Part shown: piece by piece, positions 46,201 through 59,247 of the stretch
Position numbering within the stretch: the first letter of the stretch is position 1
Layout of the letters: every line of letters starts with the position of its first letter
DNA from: Trichinella spiralis
Lineage: Eukaryota > Nematoda > Enoplea > Trichinellida > Trichinellidae
Length of the DNA stretch: 64,000 nt
Reading direction: 5' to 3'
Assembly (NCBI GenBank): GCA_000181795.3
Contig: CM012953.1
Location: 4,644,292-4,708,291, forward strand
Notes under the pieces: generated by a model
Database searches by the model: none
Seen by the model: only the letters and a program-made list of their open reading frames with translations
What the model was told of the DNA's origin: nothing
Program-made: the position numbers and the translations under genes

Positions 46201-49200
46201 GTCAACCTCGTGATCGCCTGAGACCTACTTTAGAAGAACTTGAAGAATCAGACGATCTGGGTAATTTTGCATTTGATAAAAATTGCGATAGTTCACAATT
46301 TAGAAACCATCATACATTTAGATATGAAATTGAAGGCTGTTATGGATAGTTTAAACATTCCACCAAAAGACATGGTCTCTCTCGGTGCTCTTCAAGATGG
46401 TATTCGACGTTTCAATTTTATATTGGAAACTTGTCGTCCAGGAACAGCGCCTGATCCGCCCCTTGTTGCCTCAATGCTTGATCTCGTACGGAATTTTCAA
46501 ATTTGAAACCATCATCATCATGTACAGAAAAAAGTTTTATTTTTTTTTATAGAAAGCTCCAGTGATATCAAGAGCTGCAGTGTTGGTCGAATGCGCATAT
46601 TTTGTCCATCGTTGCAATCGAGGATATTGGCCAGAGTGGATACGCATGGGCCAACCGTCAAAATCATTCACTTCCGGTGCACCTTTGGGTCGAGGCACGC
46701 CGTCCGTTTTGAGAGGAACAAATCTTTTACAAAAGAATGCTGGGAAAATGTTTTATCATTGGGCTCTTGTAAATAAGCAAATAGCTGTGAAGATGCTTGA
46801 TGCATATTGTAAATATTGGCTTTGCAGGCACTTGGTTCTAAGCTGAATTCAATTCTAAATCAAGAAAAGTCAACTTATAGCAATTTTTCCATACCTTCAG
46901 ATGAACTTCTTAAAACGCAGCTTCGAGTGAGCGATGATTTGGAAGATTTTTTTGATGAAAGTACGTGTACATTGTTATTGTGTGTTTATACAAATTTTAG
47001 ATTTTGTTAAGCCCGTTTTTACTGCTTATTAATTATATATATATATTTATTTATGTTCCAGGTATTGTCAATGCATCTGGAGAAGAATGTCCAATGGCAT
47101 TAAAAATGATAGCCTGCATGCTTTTGCTTGAAATATCTGCATTTCTGAGAGAATCATACCAAGCTATAATATGCTCTAGAGCACATATGCGGAAACATTC
47201 AAAATTTGAAAAATTCCAAAGCCAGAGACGGTGGTCAGTTCTGAGCGCTACATTTTCACCTTCTAGGCAAAGCGAAAGCTTACAAAGCATAGCTGACCTG
47301 CCCAATCAGATGTTATGTAAGTGATTCGAGATACATGGTGCGTTGAAAATTGATTTAATTTAATGTTTTATTCTTTTCTTCAGTTCCCCACTCTGAAAGA
47401 CGCATAAGTTTTTGCACTTTGGATGGGGATCATTCATCTAATGAAAGTCAGCATGCTTCAGATGACCATCCAACTAGCGCAGAAAGCAGACGAAGTAAGT
47501 AATGAGCATTTGCAATTAATTAATTTTATGTGTGCAAATATATGGAAAATGTAATTTATTGCTTTATTTATTTCTTCAGCATTTGTTTATTGTCTGTTTA
47601 TTTGCTTTATGAAATTTTAACATTTGATTTAATTAAAAAGATAATTTCAATAAATGGCCTAATTTTTTAATTTTCATGAATTTGAAAAGCAACTTGGTTA
47701 AGATTATAAACTTTTATGGTGCATATTTTCAGTGACAACCAGAAGATCTACCACAGCGGTTGGAAAGAATTCTAAGCATAGTTCATTTTTGACTGGTTCA
47801 ATTAGCCGTCGTTCTATTCATTCTCATAAAAAAGATATAAAAGCTGAAGAATTAGGTAAAGCTGTTTGCAATTTTTCTGGTCACTAAATTAGTAAAAATG
47901 TTCATTTCTATAAATAAATAACAACTGTTGTTGTTTGTTGTCACATTTTTTATCAGATTTTTATTCTGGATGAAGTATTGCGAGTAAATTCATTTAAAAA
48001 GGGGAATGAGTATGGTGAAGAGAAATAAGCTTTGGAAATATTTAATCTAGATTCTAGAAAGTATGTAGGTGGAAATTTGGCATGCTTTATGCAGTTGATT
48101 GAATTCAATTTTGCATTTCAAATTATTACCATTTTTTTGTTAATTTTTTTCAGAGCGGCGTAGAAAAAGTCGCCTTTCGTCGACCGCTTCTGATGACTTT
48201 GGTGATGCTAAAACTGGCTCAGGAGAATTGACTGGCTCACGGTTGATGTCAGCCGAAAGCTTGCATCACGAAAGCAGTCTTGCTGATACTTCAGTGCACG
48301 AAGGTGACGATTTTTTAATCAAAGGCTTTCCATGGATTCAAGTAATTATTTTAATTTTTTTCATATGATTTTTTTGTATTTATCGTCAGTAAATGAAGAA
48401 TATTTAGGCTGTTGTCAAACTTGTATGTCAGTTCAACTTCTCTTGCAACCATCAGAAGGTGTGCCATCCTCTTTGCTTCGAGAGATGTTACAGGCAAAGT
48501 TATCGCTTAGCAATGGCGTTGAGAAAAGTGAGCAGATTTTTTCATTATCATTCATTATTAATATGCATAATTGAAATTTACGAAATTTGATTCTCAAAGT
48601 TGAAGGAAATTCCCTTCGTTCAGAAAGAAGATTCAGAAAGCTGCTTTCGTATTTTATCTAAGATAAAAAGTAGCATAATGTGCCCTTCATTAGAATAATT
48701 TTTCTAATTGCACTTCGATCAAATGCAAATTTATTTCTCTTTCATTACACTGAATAAGCAAAAAAAAATAAAAATTTTAATTTTATAATGAATGCAAAAA
48801 TAGAAATAAAATATTAAATTTATGAAAATAAATTTTAAAGGCTTATGGTGAAACATTTCCGTGGGATGGTCAGTTTGATCGTCGGAAGGCAATTGCTTTG
48901 AATTTCAGAGAGCGTTACAAAGAAAAATTGGCCGGAATGAAGCCCAAAGTACTTCGTGAAATATCCCTTCAAAGCAAATGTCTACTTGAATATGTATTTT
49001 CAGACATCAAATACACAATCACTTGATGGAAGCATTTCTAAAAGTGTACTAGATCGAACTGAAACAAGCTCTTCGATTAAACCGCTTTCTGTTGAAAAGC
49101 TCAACACCAATGAAGTATTCTGATATATTCCACAATTTGTTGAATCTATTATGGTTTTCTGTTTTAGGCAAAAGTTAAATCCGCTGAAAACTATCATCAA

Positions 49201-52200
49201 GAACTTGTTCATCCAACTGATGGAGAATCAGATCAACAAACACTGCAATATATAAAATTTCAAGTAGAAACTTTTTTACTGCATTGAAAATATTACTGGT
49301 ATTTAAATTTTTCAGCCATATAAATTTTTTTTATTCAGGTAAAAAACCCTTGTCACGCCCCGTTATCAACATTTATGAAATGCTTGTACTTTGCAAGTGA
49401 TGACGATTTTACCAATATGATCCACTTGGCCTGGGCAATGATGTTGCAGCAAGATAGTCACGTTTCTACTAGTGCAGGTAATCAATTAATTATGAAGTGT
49501 GTAAAAGGATAGAGAATTATTGAATGAAATCAGCAAGCAAGCGTTATCAGATGTCGTGTCATATTTTATGCATTCGTCATATCGTGATCTTATAATATTT
49601 TTAGCCACGTCATTTATTGCGTGTTCCGTAAAGTTGCCTGCATTGTCAGCAAACATACTGGATAGCAGCCTGCACCATTCGGATCCAGCTCAACGTTTAG
49701 CGGCGGTGTTGCGTTTTTATGTTCTTTGGAAAAATCGCTACCATGCCTGGTTGATGATGGAAGACAAAGCACAAGCGTTATTCAAGGTTGTAAAATGTTG
49801 AATGTAAAATATAATAAGTAAATGTTGCAAAACGCGTGAAATAAAATGATGCAATTTGGTGAAAAATGATATACGAATGTGCATAATGATATTGTAACAG
49901 TATCAAATGTAATTTTTTTTTCTCCACATAAATCTGTAATTTAATCAGTCAATCAATCAAATAGTTGGCATGCGCAAAATATGTAATTCTTTTGATTTGG
50001 AAATTGTAATCCAAAATCACAACAGGAGCATCATGAAATTATACTGTTTAGACTCCTCCACCGAACATAGATTTTTCTATGCCATCACCTCCAGTGGGAC
50101 AACCTCAGGAACCTATTGTGGACCCATCTTGGATGCCTCATGTGAAAACAAATTTACAAGAGTTGAAGCTGAAAGAAGACACTATGGTAACATGCATGTT
50201 CAATTCAACATTGACAAGAACAATTTCTTTGCTTAGATTTAAATATAATTGATGGCATTGTAACGTTTGAAAACTTTTTCAAACATTCTCCATAAATGCA
50301 GTACTGATGAGATGATTAAAATTTAGAGTCAGTCCATAATGACAATGACTAAAACGAGAAGAAAGCAAAAGCAAGAATTAGTGAAACGGGCTATGCAGCA
50401 TGCAGAAGAAGCAAAAAGTGGGGAAAGAGCGAAATTTACACTTTACGCGACTGCAGTAATTCAACAAGCCGCATATGAGCCCGCATTGTTTCAATTAAGC
50501 GGCCCGAATGCGAACGAGGAAGAGGACGGAGAAGGGCATACGACTAAGCAAGTTCCTTTAGCTCAGCTACTGTTCCCTTCTACTCTTTGTTCAGCTGCGG
50601 TTGATTTGATTCAACTGCTAGACGATGATGGAATTGACAGTGATGGAACTTCAGGTTGATGAAAGCTTTGAAGCAATATAACGGTAGATCATGATTTCAT
50701 TTTTCAGTATCAGAAGTGGTTAATCGTATTGTCTGGACCTGCATGGTAGAAGATAGCACTCTTTTTTTCCGTTACATTTTTGAAAAACTGACAAACGATA
50801 AAAAACAAGTATGAAAAAAAAAATGAACAACCGTATCTGTTGATTATGTTGAAGTGAAATTTCAGGAATTCATGATTTCCATGTTGCGCAAACTGATTCT
50901 CCACTACGATACTTTACCATCACAAGCTGCTTATGTGCTTCTCAATTATATGGTATGTTTTTCATCAGTTTGTTTATTGTTTTGTTGTTATATAATTTTT
51001 TCTTCGCAGATTGGATTTGTGATGTATTATGTAAGATCACCTTCAAAAGATAGTCAAGTTTCCATTGCAAGAGGAATCAGTTTGTTGTGGCTTGTAAGGC
51101 TTTGTGCTGCAAATTTTTGCCCCGTCGTGAATAATTATATTTATATTTTAGATTGTACCAAGTATGAAGGGCATTTTCTTTAAAGATTTAAAACAAACGT
51201 TACGCAAAGAACAATGTGATGTATGTTTTTTGCATGGATTTTTGTTTTACATATATGGTGTGCAATGATGTTTTTCAAGGGAACATTACTTATAACTGCT
51301 AACGTTCCGAGTGCTAAAAAAATAATCGTACACGGACCCGAAGTGGACAGTATTCCTTCACAGTTTCAAATTCACGAAGTATTGATATTTGAAGTTGTAT
51401 CATATTTCGTAATTTTAATTCTTACTAATCAAAGGTTTCAATTTTAATTTAGGTCACTCAGTTTCAGCATTTAATGTCAGAGAGTTTGGAGTTTTTCAAC
51501 ATTCCACTTGACAGGCAGCGTGAATTTTTTCTGATAGATTTGAAAACTGGTATGTGTAAACATATTCCTGGTGTTTTAGACCATTAAAATTTCCATAAAT
51601 GCTCTGATAAATTTATTCAAATTATTTAACTTCCTAAATGGTGACGCTTGAATTGCTATAAAGAAAAACTAACAATGTGGAATTCTTTTTGAATCGAAGA
51701 GGTTTATTCAAAAATGGGTGAATTAATTATTTTGTTATTATTTTTTCATATCAGAAGTTTTACCAGTTTTGAAAAGTCAGTATAGCTGAAAGTACCGAAT
51801 GCCGGCAGATTGCTAATTTAAATATTATTGCATGTAGATGCATTACGTGAGCAGTTCTCGAATAGAAATTAAAGAAAAGAATTGTCAAACGTATCTTTCA
51901 TTTTGAACAATATGATTGTAAATTTCTTTCCTAAGCATTGTTGTATAATTCAAAAATGTTTTGAGCAATTTGTTTTCAAAAATTGTTGATACTAAAATTG
52001 TATTTTTGTATTAAGGCTTGTTGCGCAGCCAAAATGCGTTCGTCCGCGACTATTATCCTTTTCGACGTTCATATTATCCGGAACTGAAATTGGTTCAACT
52101 GGAGATAGAGGAAGCGAAGAAGCGTCACTGGAAAGCAGTATGCCATGTTGAAATTTTCCAATTATTGTTGCCCATGCTACTTCACTTAACTTATAATTTA

Positions 52201-55200
52201 GGCTTATGCACGAAAATCTTCAGAATTGGGGAAAGTTTTGTTCACTTTAAGTCTTTTGAAGCATTGTCCAGAAAACACGGTATTTTTTTTATCAGTGAGT
52301 TCTTTCTAAGAGATTTTCATTTGAAAATTTCAGCTACCTCAGCGAGTGTACTTTTTACACGAAGAATTGACAAAACTTCCGTCATTTCCTCGCATAGCTT
52401 TGGAACCATCAGAGCACCCTTCTGATGTCATGTGGAGCAGTGACCTTTACGGAATAGATGTTTTAACAAAATTTTCATGGGAACAACTTATGCATTTTAT
52501 GCTCCGTGCATTGGAATATACGTACGGTGATCTGCACTTGTTCATTAATGTTGTGAATGGCATTCTGATTTTACACTGTGAGGATGCTTCGATTTTACGT
52601 CACTGTATGGCCACTTATATTGAAATCGCGCATCACTTTAAGGTTCATTTTTCTACAAATGGGTAAGCGTGTTTTCAGTTGTTACTTTATTTTTTTAACT
52701 CTTTTATTTGTTTAGTTTTTTCATGATTATGCCAACGATATTGCGTTGTTTTTCCCATTATCAAACCAACGACCTACTCTGTGATGCTATTCGATTTACT
52801 TGCAAGCAATTTTACATTATGCATCGAAAACCATTCATATTACAGATGTTTGGTGCCGTAGCAAACATTTTAGATTTTGATGAAAATGAACAAGACTTTA
52901 GCTTGATGCAAGTAAGCATAGTAACTTTATTATTGACAGCACTTCAATCGTTGTGGAAAGTAACAATCTTGGAATTTTTCGTGAAAACATCTGAGGAATT
53001 TTATGAAACAGCGAATCCGCAAATTTAAAGCACATTCTTCTGTTAAAATTATATAAAAATCGAACATATTGCACAGTTCACGTTTGCAATGTTTCTGTAG
53101 GTGAAAACAAGCCATTTTTACAATTTGCTTGCTTCAATGGAAAACATGGACCGTTTGAAAGACACCTTAGACATAATGGCACTTGTTCAAGCTGAGAAGC
53201 CACTTAAAGCGCTTGATTTATGCTACAAAGATGATCCGAACAGCTTTTCCATACTTACAGATGCACTTGCTAGTTGTATAACGATTTCCGCTTATGCTCC
53301 TGATACAAGACGTTCATATCAAATGCTGGCAAGCAATTGCAGCTTTTTTTATATTTTGATATTACTGTATTTCGTGTAATAATTTACACTCTGTTTAAGA
53401 TTGTGGTTCAAGCTATATTGCCTTATTTTTTGAAAGACATTGCATTGAAATCGAAGCAAAAAGGAAATGATTCGCATGCATATAGAAATGAATTGCAAAT
53501 GCTCAATACGTTGAATGTGGAAATGAAAACTTTAATCGAATGTTGTGATGTTTTGGCGAGGCATGAAATGCATGAAATAATTCACTGAATTGTTGAGTAA
53601 TTTGCTGTATTGTTGCAGAAGCTACAGCGGCCCTCAAAGATCATTCGACATTGTCAGTTCTAGTGGTCGTAAAAAATCTTTTACTGGTGGTGATTCCCCC
53701 CAGCTGGGTGACATTCGAGAAGAATCTATTATCATACGGTGTGAAAATTTTTTTGTTTATTATTTTATTTAAGACATATTATTTTGAATGTTTAGAACTG
53801 ATCCAAAGAAAATGAATCAGTGGGAGACTACAGCTGATTCAGAAGTACAACGTGAGATGTTTCGGAAACCAAGAGATGCCTTGCTTTGTTTGTCGGCTAC
53901 ATTTTTGCGCATTTGCTCGCCACGCATTAAGTATCTCAGTAAGCTGCTTGGAGAATCGACAAAAGTACCTGATATTTTGGATCACAAAGCTCACTTAGTA
54001 AATGCGCGTTACGTACAGTAGTACTTCTATTTAATCATTCTATAAATTTATTTTTCAATTTAGAAACTTGCAGAAGTTGCTTACACATTACTCAAATTGG
54101 CTCCCTATGATGCGTATACGATGAATTGTGAAGGTTTGCAAAGGTATGAATTGTGCATATGACAGTAAATTTTAAAGAATTTTTTCAATCTATATATATT
54201 TCAGGAAATTTCTTTCAATATTTCATAAGTGCAATTGTTTATCAGTCATAATTTCAGATACTTTATGGATATTCTTCCGGTAACAGATTGGTCAGCTGAA
54301 CAAAATCGACCTGCACTGAACAATATACTACGTCGGTTAGACAAAACAATTGGGAAAATTGTCAAAAAGAGCTCAATGCGGGTAATATATAGTTTTCTAA
54401 AAGTACTTAATATGATACATAGTAAGATTGTTTTAGCGCAGAATCAACTGGGATGCAATTAGCAGCTGGCTGGAAGGCTTGTATAAAACATTGACCATAT
54501 TTCCATATGTGGCAAATTTTTACTTTCTCAAAGTGAAAAAAGATCATTTGCAAATAACAGTTATCTCGAAATTTGCAGTATTCTAGGCGACAGTTCAGCT
54601 ATGCCTTAAAGTTTTGGTTGGTGACACATCTGTGATTGCTGGAAGCGAAGACAGTTCATTTTCAGTCGTGCATGGCGGTTGCGCGACGGTTTTGGTTTCA
54701 TTTTTTCCTCCCCGTAACTTTTGCTCCGCAATTATCAAATTGACAATTTTTCTTATGCAAGCACTTGGGGTAAGCAGTTTTAAAACGTCTACATTTCGGA
54801 TTCAATGAATCACGCACACAGAATTTGTGATTTATGCGGTATTTTGTTTATGGAACAGGAACAGTCGTTTTCTTTGGAGTACATCTGCAGTCCAGAAACC
54901 CTTGGCTCACTTAGCAGTGAACGAATTGAAGCAGTAGCCTGTAATATTCTCGTTCCATTGTTTTTAGAAATTTCTACGAGAAGTACAGATTATTTTTGTC
55001 TTTTCGTGAAAGTATTTCTTAATAAAAAAATGAATTTTAGATGGCTTTCAACTTAGACAAAACGACATAATATTTTGTTTAAATCATCTACTGACAGCAA
55101 TATCACCTTCAACCGTTAAGTGTTCTCTTGTTCCCACTATGCATACTGGCACTTCAATAAGAAGTGAGTACTGCTCAGTTTGTTTTTATCACTTTCACAT

Positions 55201-57114
55201 TGTCTGTTGCGTTATAAAACATTTTGATTTTATCATCTCATTAGATTGTTGCTAATTTGTACAAAAGATGTGTTTGTATTAAACTTCTAGTGCAGAAATA
55301 TTATTTTCTAGCCAATAGAGGAATCTATCACCGTTTTTGGGTAAACCTTTCATTTTTATCATTTTGTGAAAAGTTGTTTCAGTTGACAGCAGTTCTGCGG
55401 CAAACGATAGACCTGCAACTTTTCCTTCTTCCACAAAAGGTATTCGAGATTCAGTGTACCAGGCTGTTTTTCTAAGTAAGACATTGTGCCTATGCATTGT
55501 TTGCGTAGATTTAAATATAATGATTTTTTATGTTTTTTTTATTTTCAGCTTTAAAAGTGATGTGTGTTGTATTTGAGCATCATTTAGCAAATGAATGGTG
55601 TCGCATTGCCAAAGTGGTGAAGGAACTGGGTGCCAAAAGAATGGGTACATGTGGATTTTTGTTTTTATGCATATTTTGGGACCTTTTAACGATGCATTAT
55701 GTCATTTTTTAGGGGGTAGTGCATGCTGGTCATTTATTGAATTTGCCGTGACAAGCTGTTTGCCTTTGCACCTCCTGTTTCGACCGTTCATTGATCATAA
55801 AGTAGATTAAGATGATTGATTCTCTTAAATTATCTTATTTTCCTATTGGCAATATTCAATTTTTTCAGCTGCTGACGTTGAAAAATTTATCTGAAACAGA
55901 TGCACAGTGGCAGGAAATTTTAAAAGAACGTTTGTTACAACCACTGCAGTTGTTTTCAAGCTGCAAAAATACCATTCTGCTTGAATTCTCCAATGAACTT
56001 AAAATTCTCAAAGAAGATCTCAGCTCTAGGCCAATTAGTACGGCTTCCTATATGGCATTGTATTTTTAAAAGAGAAAGAAAGCTCAGTTTTGATGCTTTC
56101 TTTATTTTTCACTTAAAAATCCATTCATTAAATCAGCACTGCAACATTTTTCCAATATATATGAATAGCAACAGTATCGAATGATTTATCTGAAAGAAAT
56201 TTACACTTTAGCTGAAACACGTTCACGTACTCCAACAATCATGGCTGATATGCACAGCGATACTAGCAGCATGCAGTCCTCCAGCAAGTATCACCGTGGC
56301 TCAGGCGAATTTCGGGCTGCGTCTTCTTCATTAAGGTTAACAAGACTGTCTCCAACGTTTCTATCTAAATCTGGTGATTAAAATTTTTACTTTTTCATTT
56401 TAAAAATAACTATGACTTAAAACTGATCAATTTCAATCTCAATTCCAGAAACGACGAAAGCAACGATAGAAGAAAAGCCAATTGCTGAAGAGATGGAAAG
56501 CGAATTTTTACAAAATGAAGCAGAAGACAACACTCATATGTTGAGATCATCATTTACTCAAAAGATGCGTAGGAAAGATGTATTTAATCGATTAAATGAA
56601 AATTGGAGACGTTCCAGCAGATATTCATTGCCTCGCAATATCTCTAATGGTAAAAAAATCTTTTACTTTTTTTGATTTATGCGTTAATTTCCTTTCCCAT
56701 TTTGAAGAACCAATGCCATCAGATGAAAGTGGAATAGAAATGACAACTCTGGGTGAATGTTCCAGCATTATTTCACGGTGATTATTTTTATCCAACATAT
56801 GATTAATTGGCATTTATAATATATAGCATGTTTAAGATTGATAATTTGAAATTCAATTCTATTATTTTGAAATTTTCATCTACATTCTGTATTTTATTAA
56901 TAGTTTAATAGTAAATGTAAAAAGTATCATATTTTTAAAAGAATAATTTGATAACGGTATGTCAACAGTTACTTTTTTATTACAATTTTTTCATCTGTAG
57001 ATGAAGCATGGCTTGTTTTTTAGGAAGCAAAATGCCGAAGAAAACAGTGGCACTTTTATCGTATCAGAATGTGCGACTGCTAAAATGGATAATTCCAAAA
57101 TTGAACTTGTTTAA
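40294..57114 (+). CDS. UNC80: UNC80, NALCN sodium-leak channel complex subunit, about 3150 residues
   Basis: About 56 exons. First ones: 40294-40397, 41840-41888, 42208-43261, 43334-44000, 44115-44232, 44400-44752, 44802-45019. Last ones: 56212-56373, 56449-56649, 56708-56777, 57024-57114. UNC80 is a very large HEAT/armadillo-like scaffold that bridges NALCN and UNC79 at the neuronal plasma membrane and sets resting excitability. Segments match human UNC80 in order along the whole length: VPLPVQSFLWRQT, HGLSPNLSEAIKSI, KVVDFLHVLLGFC, ARAAVLVECAYFVHRCNRG, YWPEW, AEKPLKALDLCY, LLKLAPYDAYT, LPVTDWSAE, FSNELKILKED. ATG 40294 aligns with the human N-terminus. Nearly all junctions are GT..AG with matching phase. 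Exceptions are two GC..AG introns at 53329-53399 and 53561-53618, and one unresolved junction between exons 48390-48527 and 48841-48948. Length is close to human (3258). Smallest intron is 43 nt; intron 1 is 1.4 kb. Confidence 0.93.
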
Positions 57115-58017
57115 TTCGTATAATTTCAAATGCAGCATTGCCATAAAGCAATATCGCTGAGCTTCAATAATTCAATTCATTGATGACAGCACAGTATAAA
57201 CTGACCGTATTTATTCAAAACTGAAAATGGTGCGATGTATATCAATGATAATTCATTTTTTTAAAATAAATTTTGAAAATGTGTAAAAAATGAAAATGTA
57301 CCATTGAATCGAATGTGAGAAGAAAGCAGCTTGAACTGATATTTCGATATAACAGCCGTATATATATTCCTTCTGGTAGCTTCATTGCAACCCATAATAA
57401 GTCTGGACTTTCATTGTTGTCATGGAAAGTGCTATTGACTAATAGAAGCCCAAAAATGCGTCAATTTCAGCTACGATAGTGGGTATGAATATTCTCTTAT
57501 TGTCTGGATGCATTTCATTGTATTTAGAAAAAATTCTTTTCCCTTTGTTTGTGTGCAAAACGATCAATTCTCTGATATCAGGTGACAACTGGGCATAAAA
57601 CGCATCCTCAGTTGTCGGTGCGACTCTGCTTTTCCCAATTGGCCCTACTGTATCACGTAAAATGCTTTCTGCCGGTCGTCTGGACGGGCGCGGCGGGTGC
57701 TCAGACCATAGAATTGTTAGGCATAAGGACCTGCACTTTCTTCAACATCAATTTCAGCAATGTTGATATTCATTTCATCACTATATACGCCCTCTTCCTC
57801 CACATGGTCTTCATCTGAGAAAGATTCAGCGAAACCTTCAAGCTCATCGACATATTCCTCCACCTCTGTGTCTTCCAAGCAGATAACCTCCATATTCGCG
57901 AACCGATGATGATGCAAACAGTATAAAAGTGTTGTAAATTCAGATAAATTGATTGAAGTGATGAATTGACGTACAATAGTATAGCGTTTTCTGCATTTAT
58001 TGACCCAATACAAACGT

Positions 58018-58036
58018 ACACACACACACACACACA
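58018..58036. repeat. (AC)n microsatellite inside the piggyBac remnant
   Basis: About nine AC units upstream of the transposase-like ATG. On the minus strand they produce a meaningless Cys/Val run. Confidence 0.85.
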
Positions 58037-58540
58037 GTACGAGCAACTTAAACAACACTGAATACGACAAAACTACTAATACACGCATACACCACAAAAA
58101 AATTTCACTACAGAAAAAATTGATAAAGAAGAAATATAAGGATGGTTAAGCATATTGCTTTTATCTTCTACCATAACAGGAAATCTTCTCAATCAACAAT
58201 GTGTCCCAACAAAACGCAGGTGAAAATAAGAAATGAGCGAAACTAAAGTATTACAGCACTGAACGTGTGCAGTGGTTATAACATGAAAAATCAGATTTGA
58301 TGCGATTAATTTCTAAATAGTGGTGAAAAGTCTACATTACAAAAGACTAGGCGGGAAACAAAATGGACCTGAACAGCAAAACCGCTATAATTCCTTATCT
58401 ACAAATTCTATGCGCTTGCAAAAAATTCATATCGTGTAGAATTGTATAAAATTTAGCGTTTAGTCATTTAGAAAAGTCTGGCCTAAAACAAAGCAGTGCA
58501 GCAGAAATATCTGCCAAAAACAGCAGTGGGGTACAAAATG

Positions 58541-58569
58541 CCCCCCCCCCTTGACATGCAAAAGGTTAA
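58541..58569 (-). repeat. piggyBac-like terminal inverted repeat with TTAA target site
   Basis: Read on the minus strand, TTAA (58566-58569) is followed by CCTTTTGCATGTCAAGG and a run of G. The sequence outside the TTAA is homologous to DNA at 62335 onward in the second copy of the tandem duplication, where the element is absent. No matching opposite end was found. Confidence 0.65.
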
Positions 58570-59199
58570 TATCGCATTCGTATTCATCCACAAGAGCGCA
58601 TTCTTCAGAAAAACAAGAGTTGATTTATAAAAAGATGAAAACTAAAAAGCTAACAGCACTGTATACAAAGTGTTTAATGACTGTCAAGTAAGTTTTCAAA
58701 TATAAGGAAACAGTTCTTCAAACACACATTATTTAATAAAGCAGAGCAACAAAAATTAGCCGGCGCATAAGCTTACGACAAAAGATGAAAAAACAGCGTC
58801 AAAAACGTTTTCGTACTAAAATTTATTCAGGTTTTTATTTCAAACCAACCAAAAGATGAGAAAAAATATTAGCAATAATCTCATTTTTTAATAAGTAAAT
58901 ATTTTAAGCAAATTAAAGTGATGCAAATCAAAAATGAGCAATTGTTGATTTTTCAATCTTTTTCAATTAAATAAATGTTCCTGCATATTTTTATATTTAC
59001 TAGATACCTTGCAGAAGTAACATTAAACACAGATTAACGCTAAAATCGTGAAGTTTGAAGTCTACGTTAATAACACTTTAAATAAACAATGATTATTTAA
59101 TAAATGTGAATGTTTTTTTAAGTAAAATTTCATCGTCACATTTATTTCCCTAGTACTACGCAATGCTGACAACATACTTCCTGTAAACAAAGTAATGGA
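58570..59199. other. 5' flank of first secreted-protein gene, duplicated downstream
   Basis: This segment aligns by eye with 62339-62971, the flank of the second copy, with many substitutions and small gaps. No coding exon is seen. Confidence 0.55.
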
Positions 59200-59206
59200 T
59201 ATAAAT
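59200..59206 (+). promoter_or_regulatory. Candidate TATA box, first secreted-protein gene
   Basis: TATAAAT lies 48 nt upstream of ATG 59248 and is kept at the same relative place in the second copy (62972-62978). A start site about 30 nt downstream would fall just before that ATG and exclude the in-frame ATGs at 59215 and 59218. Confidence 0.5.
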
Positions 59207-59247
59207 TAGATCCCATGATGGGAGCAATAACAAAATTCAGACTGAAA

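Larger units (their letters stand above)
57190..58569 (-). mobile_element. Decayed piggyBac-type DNA transposon
   Basis: On the minus strand, an acidic segment from ATG 57893 (MEVICLEDTEVEEYVDELEG) resembles the N-terminus of piggyBac transposases and stops at 57717. Downstream, in other frames, the early catalytic-domain region is recognisable: a DIRELIVLHTNK segment, EIDAFLG followed after a one-base shift by LLLVNSTF...DLLW, and after another shift a SKYQFKLLSSHIRFN segment. At least two frameshifts and several stops make it non-functional, and the catalytic DDD core is not found, so the 3' half is lost. The outer end at 58541-58569 reads TTAA then CCTTTTGCATGTCAAGG plus a G run, typical of piggyBac-like terminal repeats with TTAA target duplication. 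The left boundary is approximate. Confidence 0.72.

Noticed and set aside
49520-49604. Coding extension MNEISKQALSDVV upstream of the UNC80 exon at 49605
   Set aside because: UNC80 alignment joins the exon ending at 49477 directly to 49605, and phase 1 agrees; the intervening sequence is intron.
57717-58097. 126-codon minus-strand frame as a membrane protein
   Set aside because: The hydrophobic N-terminal part comes from an (AC)n repeat; only the acidic part from residue 69 is meaningful and belongs to the piggyBac remnant.
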